From assembly GCA_030426545.1 (NCBI GenBank), contig JAUHYL010000001.1, positions 62,001 through 126,000 of the forward strand: 64,000 nt of DNA, written 5' to 3'. The notes under the pieces are model-generated. The model saw only the letters and a list, made by a program, of their open reading frames with translations, ran no database searches and was not told the origin of the DNA. Positions 53,543 through 61,726 of this stretch are shown here, piece by piece. A program made the position numbers and the translations under genes. The stretch comes from Gammaproteobacteria bacterium (GTDB taxonomy: Bacteria; Pseudomonadota; Gammaproteobacteria; Pseudomonadales; Halieaceae). Within the stretch, counting starts at the first letter, position 1, and every line of letters starts with the position of its first letter.

Positions 53543-54697
53543 TTATTGAGTGATTTCACAGGCGCCACCCGCAGCCCACAGCACGCCGTCCCCAAGCAGA
53601 CGCTGGTGTCTCTCGTCTGCATACACTTCCGGTCTGTGGCCGATGGCAGAATAGAACGAGCGGCCCTGGCCAATACAGCGAGTCCACACGATAGGATGAT
53701 CACCCATGCGCAGGTTCTGGCCGCCCCTGCCAACCGGGGTATAGCTCCTCTCATCGAGAGTCGCAATCACCGTGGCGCCGGTCTCGCGCGGGCTGCTGGC
53801 GAAAGAGTACCACTCCTCGTGCAGAGTCCAGTCGGGCGCGAGGTCTGCGGCGATACGTGTCGAACTTGGTTCTACAACAATTTTCGCGTCCTGAAACTGG
53901 GGGTCCGACGGGTGGCCGATGAAGCGTGCGCCCAGCAATGTGTCAACGTACCAGTCCCAGTAGTACACGAAGTCACCGCCGGCGCCGTGGATTCCTACAA
54001 ATCCGCCGCCTGCCTCAATGTACTGCCTGAACGCCGCACGCTGCGACAGTGTGAGCACGTCTCCGCTTGTATTGTTCCAGATCACCGCGTCAAAGCGTGA
54101 GAGACTCTCGGGGGTCATTACGCCCGCGCGGTCTGTTTCGACGAGGCTCCAACCGTGCGCATCCGCGAGCTCATACAGCGTGGCAGTAGCTGCTGTCACG
54201 GAGGGCTCGTCGAGGAAACCCGTGATTTTCTGGAACAGCAGTAGACGCGGCGTACCTGCGGGAATCGTGAGTTCGGGCATCTCGTCGTCGTAGCGTTCAC
54301 AGCGGGCCCCGCGTTCGGCGTCAGTGAGCCCGAGTTTGGCCAGCTCCGCATCCAGGGCGGCAAGCACGTCAGGGGACAGACCCGCCATACCGGCAAGCGC
54401 CTTTAAATCCAGTATCGCACTGAACGAAGGGGCCTCCGTACTGGCGAACTGCGGCGGCAACTTCTCCAACACACCGCCCATGTGCCGGTTGACGATGGCA
54501 CTGGCGCGGGGGCTCAACAACACATCCATGAGTGGCGTCTCTACCGACCAGGGTGCATCGCGCAGGGGGCAGTCAAGCACGGGAGCCTCGCTTGTCTCAG
54601 TGACTGCAGCGCTTACGGCGCCGCAGTGAATAAATCCCAACAACGCGTACGTCGCGACAACGAACCGTGCGCATCGGCGTAGCAAATATTTCATCAA
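53543..54697 (-). CDS. Exported ThuA-domain protein, copy B
   Basis: A 384-aa paralogue of the protein at 16327-17481, with its own signal peptide (MMKYLLRRCARFVVATYALLG). Shared blocks are DCPLRDAPWSVETPLMD, VIWNNTSGDVLTLSQRAAF, GGGFVGIHGAGGDF and RSFYSAIGHRPEVY. It lies in a minus-strand run with GMC, GMC small subunit and GH106 genes, so a role in periplasmic sugar oxidation or processing is plausible. The reaction is not known. Confidence 0.88.
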   Translation of the reverse strand: MMKYLLRRCARFVVATYALLGFIHCGAVSAAVTETSEAPVLDCPLRDAPWSVETPLMDVLLSPRASAIVNRHMGGVLEKLPPQFASTEAPSFSAILDLKALAGMAGLSPDVLAALDAELAKLGLTDAERGARCERYDDEMPELTIPAGTPRLLLFQKITGFLDEPSVTAATATLYELADAHGWSLVETDRAGVMTPESLSRFDAVIWNNTSGDVLTLSQRAAFRQYIEAGGGFVGIHGAGGDFVYYWDWYVDTLLGARFIGHPSDPQFQDAKIVVEPSSTRIAADLAPDWTLHEEWYSFASSPRETGATVIATLDERSYTPVGRGGQNLRMGDHPIVWTRCIGQGRSFYSAIGHRPEVYADERHQRLLGDGVLWAAGGACEITQ

Positions 54698-54710
54698 CGA
54701 ATCCTCTCAT

Positions 54711-56843
54711 CTACTTCACTACCACTCTGGTCCGATCCAGGTTACGTATCCGCGCAAAGGGCGCATCTGCATCACCATCGCGCTGGGACTCAGCCCGCAG
54801 CGTGACAAAATAGGTGCCCGGCTTATCGAAGCGGTGTGTACGCGCGAGTTGCAGTTGCGTCCTCTCGCCGCCATTTAGTTTCTGCGTCGCAGTAAAACGC
54901 CGGGCACCGCCAAAATCCCAGGCCAGCGCCACAACTTCACCTGTACCGGGTGGCACCTCCACCGTCGCGGTCAGTGCAACGGCCTCCCCCGCGGCGACGT
55001 CTGCACGTTTCGTACCGTTCGCGAAAACCTCGACAACGGGCTGGATACCACCACGCTGGGCGGCACTGCCCTCAAGATGCACCTGCCCGCCGGTAATGCG
55101 GTAGCGACTGGTGGGCGGCGGCGCAAAGCCCTCCTCTACCCAGGCGCTGACATCGCGCAACGCCTGCTGTAGAACACCGAGGTAACTCACGGCCCGCGTG
55201 GGCTCACGTTGATTCATCCCGTCACCGTGGGTAGCGCGGTCGGTATACCAAAGCCGCAGGCGATCATTGAGTTCATCGCCGTGATGCCTTCGCGCCGCCT
55301 GCAAATACCAATCGCCCTGCCACGGATACGCTTCGGTGTCGTGCAGGTTGGACAATACGATCATCCGCCCCTGGAACGTTCCGCTGGGCACGGAGCCCGC
55401 CGCGCCGGCGGCGAACAGGGGAGCCAGAAGCCGCTCGCGCTGCGGGTAGAGGGGCTTGCCGTTGTCGTCGCGCAGGTAGTCGTAGACAGGGTAACCTGCG
55501 GGCGGCACCTGGTGACGGTGGTAGGTCTGCGAAGCGAGGTAACTGCGGTTGTCGATATGCAGCGTATCACCGTGTTTCAGTCCAGCCAGGGCAGCGGCAC
55601 TGCGGCCTAGCATGACGGTGCTGCCATTGTAGTGGCTGACCAGGAATGTCGCGCCCTGCGCCGCACCGGAAGTCACGCTGATTTTTGTCCCGAGCAGTGA
55701 TTGCGCAGGGACGCTCGCCAGCTCCAGTGCAACGGTCTCTTGTGCCGCCTGCGGGCCGAGAAATGCTTCGAACGCACTGTCGGCGCGGCCCGCGGTATCG
55801 TTCCCGGGCAGCAATTCATCCTGTTTGGCGACCGCAAGATCATCCGCGGTCAACAGTTGCTTGACGCGCGTGGGATGATCGATCAGCGCAGCCTTGAGTG
55901 ACGCCGGTGGACGATAGCCCTCATGACCGGGTTTCTCCCAGAAATCCCCGGCAAAATATTGTGGGTCCACCGCGAGCATTGCTGGAAATAACAGTGCGTA
56001 ACCGTGCAGGTCCAGCGACCCGTGCGCGTACCAGGCGTCGCGCGGGAAACCCATCGCGGTAACCTCGGCAAACGCGGCGGCCTCTTCCGCATCCAGTAAA
56101 GAACTGAGGTCGACGTTGGAGCCCGCGTCCAGCGCATCCGCGATAGCAGGAAGTTTGTCGGCCAGCACGCGCAGGGCGTACATGCGCACCGTGAACACAT
56201 TGGGCGCCGCCATGGGCGAGCCGATGACGAAGGGTACCGCACCGTCCCACGCACCCTGCGTATTCTCCATGCCCCCGATGGTGCGAAAACCGCCACCACT
56301 GCCGCCGTAGGCGTAACCGTAGGGGCGCCGGCACCCATACATCTGCATGGCAACAATGCGTGAGTACCGGGCGGCCGCCGCGTTGGCCCGGTAGCCCGCG
56401 ATCGTCGGATCTACCTGGAAGCCTGGACCGGCGGTGGCTTCCCTGCCACCGCCGTTGGTCTCGATGAAATAGGCGCCGCTGTCCAGCGCGAAACCGATGC
56501 GGTCCTCCTCACCGGTCGCACCCTGTGACAGGTATTCGCTATCCGGCACCGGGGTGATGTACTGAAAAAACCGGCCGCCGTAGTCAGGCTTAGGTGGCAG
56601 GTAGTAGGAAAAGCGCATGCTGGTTCCGGTGAAACCGCCGTGCACGTAGCGGTGTCGCACCGGCGTTTCACGCCATTCGTCCACATCCACGTACGGCTCA
56701 GTGAATAGGCTGTCCTGTTGCAGCGCAGCAAGTTCCTCGTCTGCGTTGCGGCATTCATTTCCCAGAGTTGGCGCGGCGTACAGGCCCAGGACAACGAGCA
56801 ACAGCCTCGCTGCGTACATACCCAACCACGAATACCACCTCAC
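54711..56843 (-). CDS. Large secreted alpha/beta-hydrolase-like protein with C-terminal PKD-like domain
   Basis: The track start (57011) overlaps the GH106 gene by over 140 bp. A GTG at 56843 (VRWYSWLGMYAARLLLVVLG) begins a signal peptide 26 bp after that gene's stop; 710 aa. The nucleophile-elbow-like GGSGGGFRTIGG follows a tannase/esterase-like layout, and THGDGMNQ could supply the His. The last 100 residues (ALTATVEVPPGTGEVVALAW ... RFDKPGTYFVTLRAES) look like a PKD/Ig fold. An esterase acting on acylated glycosides is one possibility. Exact family not recognised. Confidence 0.75.
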   Translation of the reverse strand: MRWYSWLGMYAARLLLVVLGLYAAPTLGNECRNADEELAALQQDSLFTEPYVDVDEWRETPVRHRYVHGGFTGTSMRFSYYLPPKPDYGGRFFQYITPVPDSEYLSQGATGEEDRIGFALDSGAYFIETNGGGREATAGPGFQVDPTIAGYRANAAAARYSRIVAMQMYGCRRPYGYAYGGSGGGFRTIGGMENTQGAWDGAVPFVIGSPMAAPNVFTVRMYALRVLADKLPAIADALDAGSNVDLSSLLDAEEAAAFAEVTAMGFPRDAWYAHGSLDLHGYALLFPAMLAVDPQYFAGDFWEKPGHEGYRPPASLKAALIDHPTRVKQLLTADDLAVAKQDELLPGNDTAGRADSAFEAFLGPQAAQETVALELASVPAQSLLGTKISVTSGAAQGATFLVSHYNGSTVMLGRSAAALAGLKHGDTLHIDNRSYLASQTYHRHQVPPAGYPVYDYLRDDNGKPLYPQRERLLAPLFAAGAAGSVPSGTFQGRMIVLSNLHDTEAYPWQGDWYLQAARRHHGDELNDRLRLWYTDRATHGDGMNQREPTRAVSYLGVLQQALRDVSAWVEEGFAPPPTSRYRITGGQVHLEGSAAQRGGIQPVVEVFANGTKRADVAAGEAVALTATVEVPPGTGEVVALAWDFGGARRFTATQKLNGGERTQLQLARTHRFDKPGTYFVTLRAESQRDGDADAPFARIRNLDRTRVVVK

Positions 56844-56869
56844 GTTTTCCCGCTTCCTCCAGTGCACGC

Positions 56870-59800
56870 TCAATGCCCGCCGACCAGCAGTGTGACGGGA
56901 CCCAACAATCCCGACGGTCGCAACGGCGCCTTTGGTAGGTAGACCGGCGTACTCGTCCAGGTCACTTTCTCCGCTTCCGGTTGCGCGTCGCCGATCAGCC
57001 GGTTCACCCACAGGTTGGCCACCCGGATTTCAACGGTATTTGTGCCGGGCTGCACATGTGCCCCAATGCTTACACGATACGGCGCGCGCCACGCGGTGCC
57101 CGCGAGTGCACCATTTACATACACCTCCGCCACATCACCAATTTCACCCAGGTCGAGTTGCAATGGCGTTCCAGCCTGAACTCCCGCGGGCAGATCGAAG
57201 GACTTCGCGTAGGTTGTAACGCCGGAAAAATAGCGCACACCTGCATTCTCGTGTTCGTTCAGTGGGCCCAGCGCCGGTAATGCTATATTGTCGGGCGCTC
57301 CCCGCCCGGGCTGGAAAGCAATCGTCCATGGGCCGGTGCCGATGTCTGCCAAGGTTTCCCATTGGCCGGGTTCTACTGTTGCAGAGGCTACCTCCGTCGG
57401 CTGACCAAAGACGATGAAGAACGCGTCGTGGGGCGCCATCTCGAGATCGACCACCGTCACACCATCTTCAGTACGGTAAGACACAGGGAGCACCGCGCCC
57501 GTATCAGCCCGCCAAACCGCGGGAGTCCTGCCATTCACACGGAAGCGATACTCACCTGAGGCGTCGTCGCCCGAGCGGTTGGACAAAAAGTAGAGCTCAC
57601 CATCGGTGAGGCGGCGGTGATTAAACAGTACCTCGGCATCCGAATCGTGAGCAAAGTCAGGTACGAAACCCTGCGCGGCAAGTACCGCTTCCACATCGAT
57701 CGAGGCAATCACCCTACCTTTTCCGTACTCGCCGCCCGCACCGCCACGCCAGAGCTTGTCGACGAGCACCGCGAAGGCCGCACTGTCGTCTGCCAGTGAG
57801 GGTGTCGCCTTGGGCGCTTTACCAACAACTGTGACGCCCTGCGCCGCCAACTCCGCTATGCGCCGTAGCGTAGGCAACGTCATGTAGTGGCTGTTTCCAC
57901 CCAGGTACAACACGCGATAACGCGCGCCGCCCTCCGTTACAAGTTCCGCGTCCTCTACCGACGTCATGTCGCGCAGGGCATCAGCATTAATAAAATCAAA
58001 CGCGTAGCGGGTGGGCGCGTCGGCCGGAAGCCCTTCCCTGAAAAGCATAGTGAGAGGAGCCTCCTCACCGTAGAAATACGCTACGTCGGCGTAATGTCGA
58101 CCCTGCTGCAACAGAAAGCTGGAGCGGGCCATGTAGTCCACCCAGGGTTTGGCCATCTCGGCCCACGTCTCGTGGCGGTTGAAGTATTGGCCGAAAATCA
58201 GCAAAGCCAGCCCCGGCACTTTGTCGTCCACCGGCTGGTGAACCGATGTGTGAATGACCGGCCGGTTCACGCCATGGGCAAAGATCAGGTCCATCATCGG
58301 CCGTAACTGTTCCGGGCTGTGCGCCCAGGGCTGCATGACCGAGGTCAGCGACTCGGCGGCCACCAGGTTCTGCCCATATATATGCGCTACCGAGGCCGCC
58401 CCGCGAATGTCAAGGATATAACGCTGGTCAGGCCCATCATTACTGTACGTCCACATTGCCGCCATCGGTACGTCCGCAGGCGCACGCATGGCCATGTCGT
58501 CGCCCAGTGTGGTGCGGATACTTTCTACCGCCTCACTGTAGTAGGTCATACCGAGTTCATTCGTGACCTGGGCGATAACACCATAGTGTTCACTTGCGAT
58601 CAGGTCCGCCAATGTGCGCCGGTAGTCATATAAGAAAGCGTCGCTTTGCGCACCTGAACCTACCACCACCCCGGCCAGTGTCGGCAGCCAGGGCGTGGGG
58701 TCGTAACCGCGCAAGCGCTTGAACTGCTCGATAATTTTGGGCGTCCAGTTGCTGGCGCCGACCTCGATGCTGTCGGTCAGCAACGCACGTAGGCCACGGT
58801 CGCCAATCAGGCGCTCCCCGGTAGCATCGCGATAGTTCCCCAGGTAGGTCTGCATATAGCGACGTACGGCATCGCCATCCAACTTGTCGACTTCCAGGCC
58901 CGTGGCCTCGGGAGGTGCGGGGTGGTTGGCTTTGCCTGTGAGGGAGTAACCCAGGCGCAATACCTGCCAGGTGCCCTCTTCAGGCGACCAGTCCAGGCGA
59001 CCGTCCTTGCCGAGCTTGTCGGTGAGATTGATGACGGCTTCCGGCGGCACGCTTTCGCTCGCCGGAACGTTTGTCGCGGGCAGCGCATAGTAATCCGGAG
59101 CCACGTAAAAGCCGGCTTTCTGCTCGAACTGGCTGACGAATGGCGCTGCGTGCAGGGACAACTCACTGATCTGGTGGTTTACAGCGGCGCCGGACAACTT
59201 GGCCAGGGTGGAATTGTCGGCATCCTCATCCGTGGCTGCAGCTGCGCCGTCAAACACTGCAATCATCGCGGCCGCATCAACGCCGAGGGAAAGGAATTCC
59301 ATGGATTGCAAGGGTGAGGTGGCCTGTTTCGGATGCAGCACCACACGAAACCGTTGCGCGGTCACCGGGGCGAACGAAACGGTACTCGGCGCTTCCGTCA
59401 GACCCACATCGGCAACGGCACGCCAGACTGCGCCATCGTCACTCGCCTCCAGCACCGACGCGAGGTTGGCCTCTCCCATCATGCCCGCGGCGCTCGGTAC
59501 GTGCAGCGTGAGTGCACGCACTGTCTGCGGTGCAGCATAAGTTATCTCGACAACAGTCGGCTGCTTATTCTTGCCCCTGGCCACCTCAACACTGGCGGCG
59601 TACAGCCCGTCGCTCAGCACGTCCGCATCCAGCGCCACACCGGCGCTGCTCAGTGAAGGTGCAGGCAAAACCTCGCGGGGTGGCGCCGGAAATGCGAGCA
59701 CCAGCGTATCGCGGGCAAGCTCCGGTACGTCGTGAGCTGGGGCCGAAAGGCCCTGGGTAGCGTGCCCGGACATATCCAGGTAACCGCCGCTGGCATGGGG

Positions 59801-60316
59801 CAGCGGTGGCAACACGGTCGCGGCGGGTGCGCCGCCCTCCACCAACGTAGAACTCCAGACGACCTTTTTCATGCCATCTTCAGCCGCGACCCACGGCCCG
59901 CCGGTTTCGCTCCAACCGGGCGAGCCCGCAATGGCCAACTCAAGATCCCGCTTGTCCGCTTCCCCGGCCGCGAACCGGAATGCATCCTTCCACTCCGGTG
60001 TCATATACACCAGCCGCTCGTCGACGAGTTGCGGCGTATTCAGGGCGGCGTCAAAATTCTGTAGGCCGCCGATGCCGATGCGGGACATCCACTCGATGTC
60101 CGCCTGGATTCCCGCCTTGCTGATGTTGCCATTCATCCAGTGCCACCAGACGCGGGGGCGAGCCTCTACGGGCGGACTTCGAAAACCCTGACGCAGTTGC
60201 GAAAGTGACTCAGCCTTAGGCGCGGAGAACTGTTGCACTCTCTCGCCATGAGTGCCCGGCGCTACAGCGACGAACAACACCGCTGCGAGAAGTGCTCGAA
60301 CTAACTGTCTGCTCAT
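56870..60316 (-). CDS. Secreted GH106 alpha-L-rhamnosidase
   Basis: ATG 60316 with AAGGA upstream starts a signal peptide (MSRQLVRALLAAVLFVAVAPG); 1148 aa, normal for the family. The GH106 opening PRVWWHWMNGNISKAGI (about 54-70) and DIEWMSRIGIGGLQNFDA mark the TIM-barrel domain. A C-terminal galactose-binding jelly roll is visible in YVNGALAGTAWRAPYRV and NTVEIRVANLWVNRLIG. It would cut terminal alpha-L-rhamnose from glycosides outside the cytoplasm, supplying the rha genes 20 kb away. It lies 78 bp after the DUF1552 gene on the same strand. Confidence 0.9.
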   Translation of the reverse strand: MSRQLVRALLAAVLFVAVAPGTHGERVQQFSAPKAESLSQLRQGFRSPPVEARPRVWWHWMNGNISKAGIQADIEWMSRIGIGGLQNFDAALNTPQLVDERLVYMTPEWKDAFRFAAGEADKRDLELAIAGSPGWSETGGPWVAAEDGMKKVVWSSTLVEGGAPAATVLPPLPHASGGYLDMSGHATQGLSAPAHDVPELARDTLVLAFPAPPREVLPAPSLSSAGVALDADVLSDGLYAASVEVARGKNKQPTVVEITYAAPQTVRALTLHVPSAAGMMGEANLASVLEASDDGAVWRAVADVGLTEAPSTVSFAPVTAQRFRVVLHPKQATSPLQSMEFLSLGVDAAAMIAVFDGAAAATDEDADNSTLAKLSGAAVNHQISELSLHAAPFVSQFEQKAGFYVAPDYYALPATNVPASESVPPEAVINLTDKLGKDGRLDWSPEEGTWQVLRLGYSLTGKANHPAPPEATGLEVDKLDGDAVRRYMQTYLGNYRDATGERLIGDRGLRALLTDSIEVGASNWTPKIIEQFKRLRGYDPTPWLPTLAGVVVGSGAQSDAFLYDYRRTLADLIASEHYGVIAQVTNELGMTYYSEAVESIRTTLGDDMAMRAPADVPMAAMWTYSNDGPDQRYILDIRGAASVAHIYGQNLVAAESLTSVMQPWAHSPEQLRPMMDLIFAHGVNRPVIHTSVHQPVDDKVPGLALLIFGQYFNRHETWAEMAKPWVDYMARSSFLLQQGRHYADVAYFYGEEAPLTMLFREGLPADAPTRYAFDFINADALRDMTSVEDAELVTEGGARYRVLYLGGNSHYMTLPTLRRIAELAAQGVTVVGKAPKATPSLADDSAAFAVLVDKLWRGGAGGEYGKGRVIASIDVEAVLAAQGFVPDFAHDSDAEVLFNHRRLTDGELYFLSNRSGDDASGEYRFRVNGRTPAVWRADTGAVLPVSYRTEDGVTVVDLEMAPHDAFFIVFGQPTEVASATVEPGQWETLADIGTGPWTIAFQPGRGAPDNIALPALGPLNEHENAGVRYFSGVTTYAKSFDLPAGVQAGTPLQLDLGEIGDVAEVYVNGALAGTAWRAPYRVSIGAHVQPGTNTVEIRVANLWVNRLIGDAQPEAEKVTWTSTPVYLPKAPLRPSGLLGPVTLLVGGH

Positions 60317-60394
60317 GTGAAAATTTTCCTTATTTGGTTCAACAATTCTGTAGGTGGCGCGGGCGCTGGACCCGCTCGGTTTTTCCTGCAACAG

Positions 60395-61726
60395 TCAACC
60401 AAGCAATTCGCGGATGTTGCGATCAGTGGCCATGGAGTTCGCTCCCCAGCGCTCCACCGGCAGGCCCAGCGCCTGCTGTAGAGTCAGGCCAATACGCGAG
60501 ATCGGATCGGCATTTCCGGCGAGATGAAAGCCGGTTCGCACACGCCCACCTGCGTTGCCTGCAACCATGGTCGGGATACCGTCAACGGCATGGGACTTGG
60601 CGATGGAACAGTCCGAGTGCGCGAGCACCAGGCAGTTGTCCAGTAGCGTGCCGTCACCTTCCGGTATCGCATCCAGCGCATCCAGAAAGTCGCGCCACGC
60701 GAGCATACTCTGCGTGGCGAACCAGCCGACTTGCTCCTGATATCCGAGTGCCGGGTTGACCGGCTCCTCGTGAGTCAACGTGTGATGCGTGGTACTGGAG
60801 CCTCGGCGCCGCAGATTCGACGTGGTGTCCGACAGCAGCACGTTAAAGACTCGTGTCTGGTTGCACTGCAATGCGCGTGCCAGCAGGCCAGCCATCAGGC
60901 GGTGGGTCTCAATGACGTGTTCCATCTCCGAGTCCACCGTCAGGTCTTCGGGCGGCTCCGGCAGCGTAAAATTCTGCACTGGCGCCGGCGGCTCAAGTTG
61001 CAGGGCGAGCTGCTGTTCGAACTGCCGCACGGACGTGAAGTACTCGTCCAGTCTGCGTCGGTCCTCGGCGCCCACACTGCGCATGAGCCGCTGCCGGTCC
61101 TCGGACACCGCCGACAAAACGCTCTTGTGCACCATCGTGCGCGGATCGGGAGTGAACTGCGCCGCGTTCGGGTTCTGGAAACCCTCACCAAACAGCCGCT
61201 GGTACAGCGCGAGCGGAGATGTCTCGCTCGGGTTGGCAGAACCGGCTGCGCGGAAGGAATAGGAACGCTGGATGCCCGAGGTGCTGACCTCCACCGAACG
61301 AAAGCGCGTGTCGCGGCCGATCACATCGCCGATCAGCACATCGAGTGTCGGCGCCGCTACCCGGTCATTGGGCACGGGAATGCCCGTGCGCAGGCCGAGA
61401 CAGCCAGTCACATGAGGCTTGTTGGGTACACCATCCAGCTTTACATCGAAGCCGCTGAAGAGCGCGAGGCGGTCGCGGTAGGGAGCGAGCGGCTGCAGGT
61501 CCGCCGGCAGTTCGAAGTCGGTGCCGGTAGCGGTGGGAATCCATTTTTCCGGCACGAACCCGCAACCCCAGATCCAGGTCCCGAAGCGGACCGGTATACG
61601 CTGGCCCGTGGCGGCAAACGCCTTGCCATTGCCATCCAGAAACAGGTCGAGCAGCGGCAGGCCCATACCCACCGCCGCGCCGCCGAGCATGCCGCGCAGG
61701 AAGCCCCTGCGATTACCGTTCTTCAT
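60395..61726 (-). CDS. DUF1552 (HXXSHH family) exported protein, copy B
   Basis: A 443-aa close paralogue of the protein at 2296-3627, with long identical stretches such as KAFAATGQRIPVRFGTW and THHTLTHEEPVNP. The N-terminus MKNGNRRGFLRGMLGG is Tat-like. Like copy A it carries HHTLTHEE in place of the family's HXXSHH. It overlaps the DUF1592 gene by four bases. Here the pair is followed by the GH106 gene, not by a ferredoxin and P450. Confidence 0.85.
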   Translation of the reverse strand: MKNGNRRGFLRGMLGGAAVGMGLPLLDLFLDGNGKAFAATGQRIPVRFGTWIWGCGFVPEKWIPTATGTDFELPADLQPLAPYRDRLALFSGFDVKLDGVPNKPHVTGCLGLRTGIPVPNDRVAAPTLDVLIGDVIGRDTRFRSVEVSTSGIQRSYSFRAAGSANPSETSPLALYQRLFGEGFQNPNAAQFTPDPRTMVHKSVLSAVSEDRQRLMRSVGAEDRRRLDEYFTSVRQFEQQLALQLEPPAPVQNFTLPEPPEDLTVDSEMEHVIETHRLMAGLLARALQCNQTRVFNVLLSDTTSNLRRRGSSTTHHTLTHEEPVNPALGYQEQVGWFATQSMLAWRDFLDALDAIPEGDGTLLDNCLVLAHSDCSIAKSHAVDGIPTMVAGNAGGRVRTGFHLAGNADPISRIGLTLQQALGLPVERWGANSMATDRNIRELLG

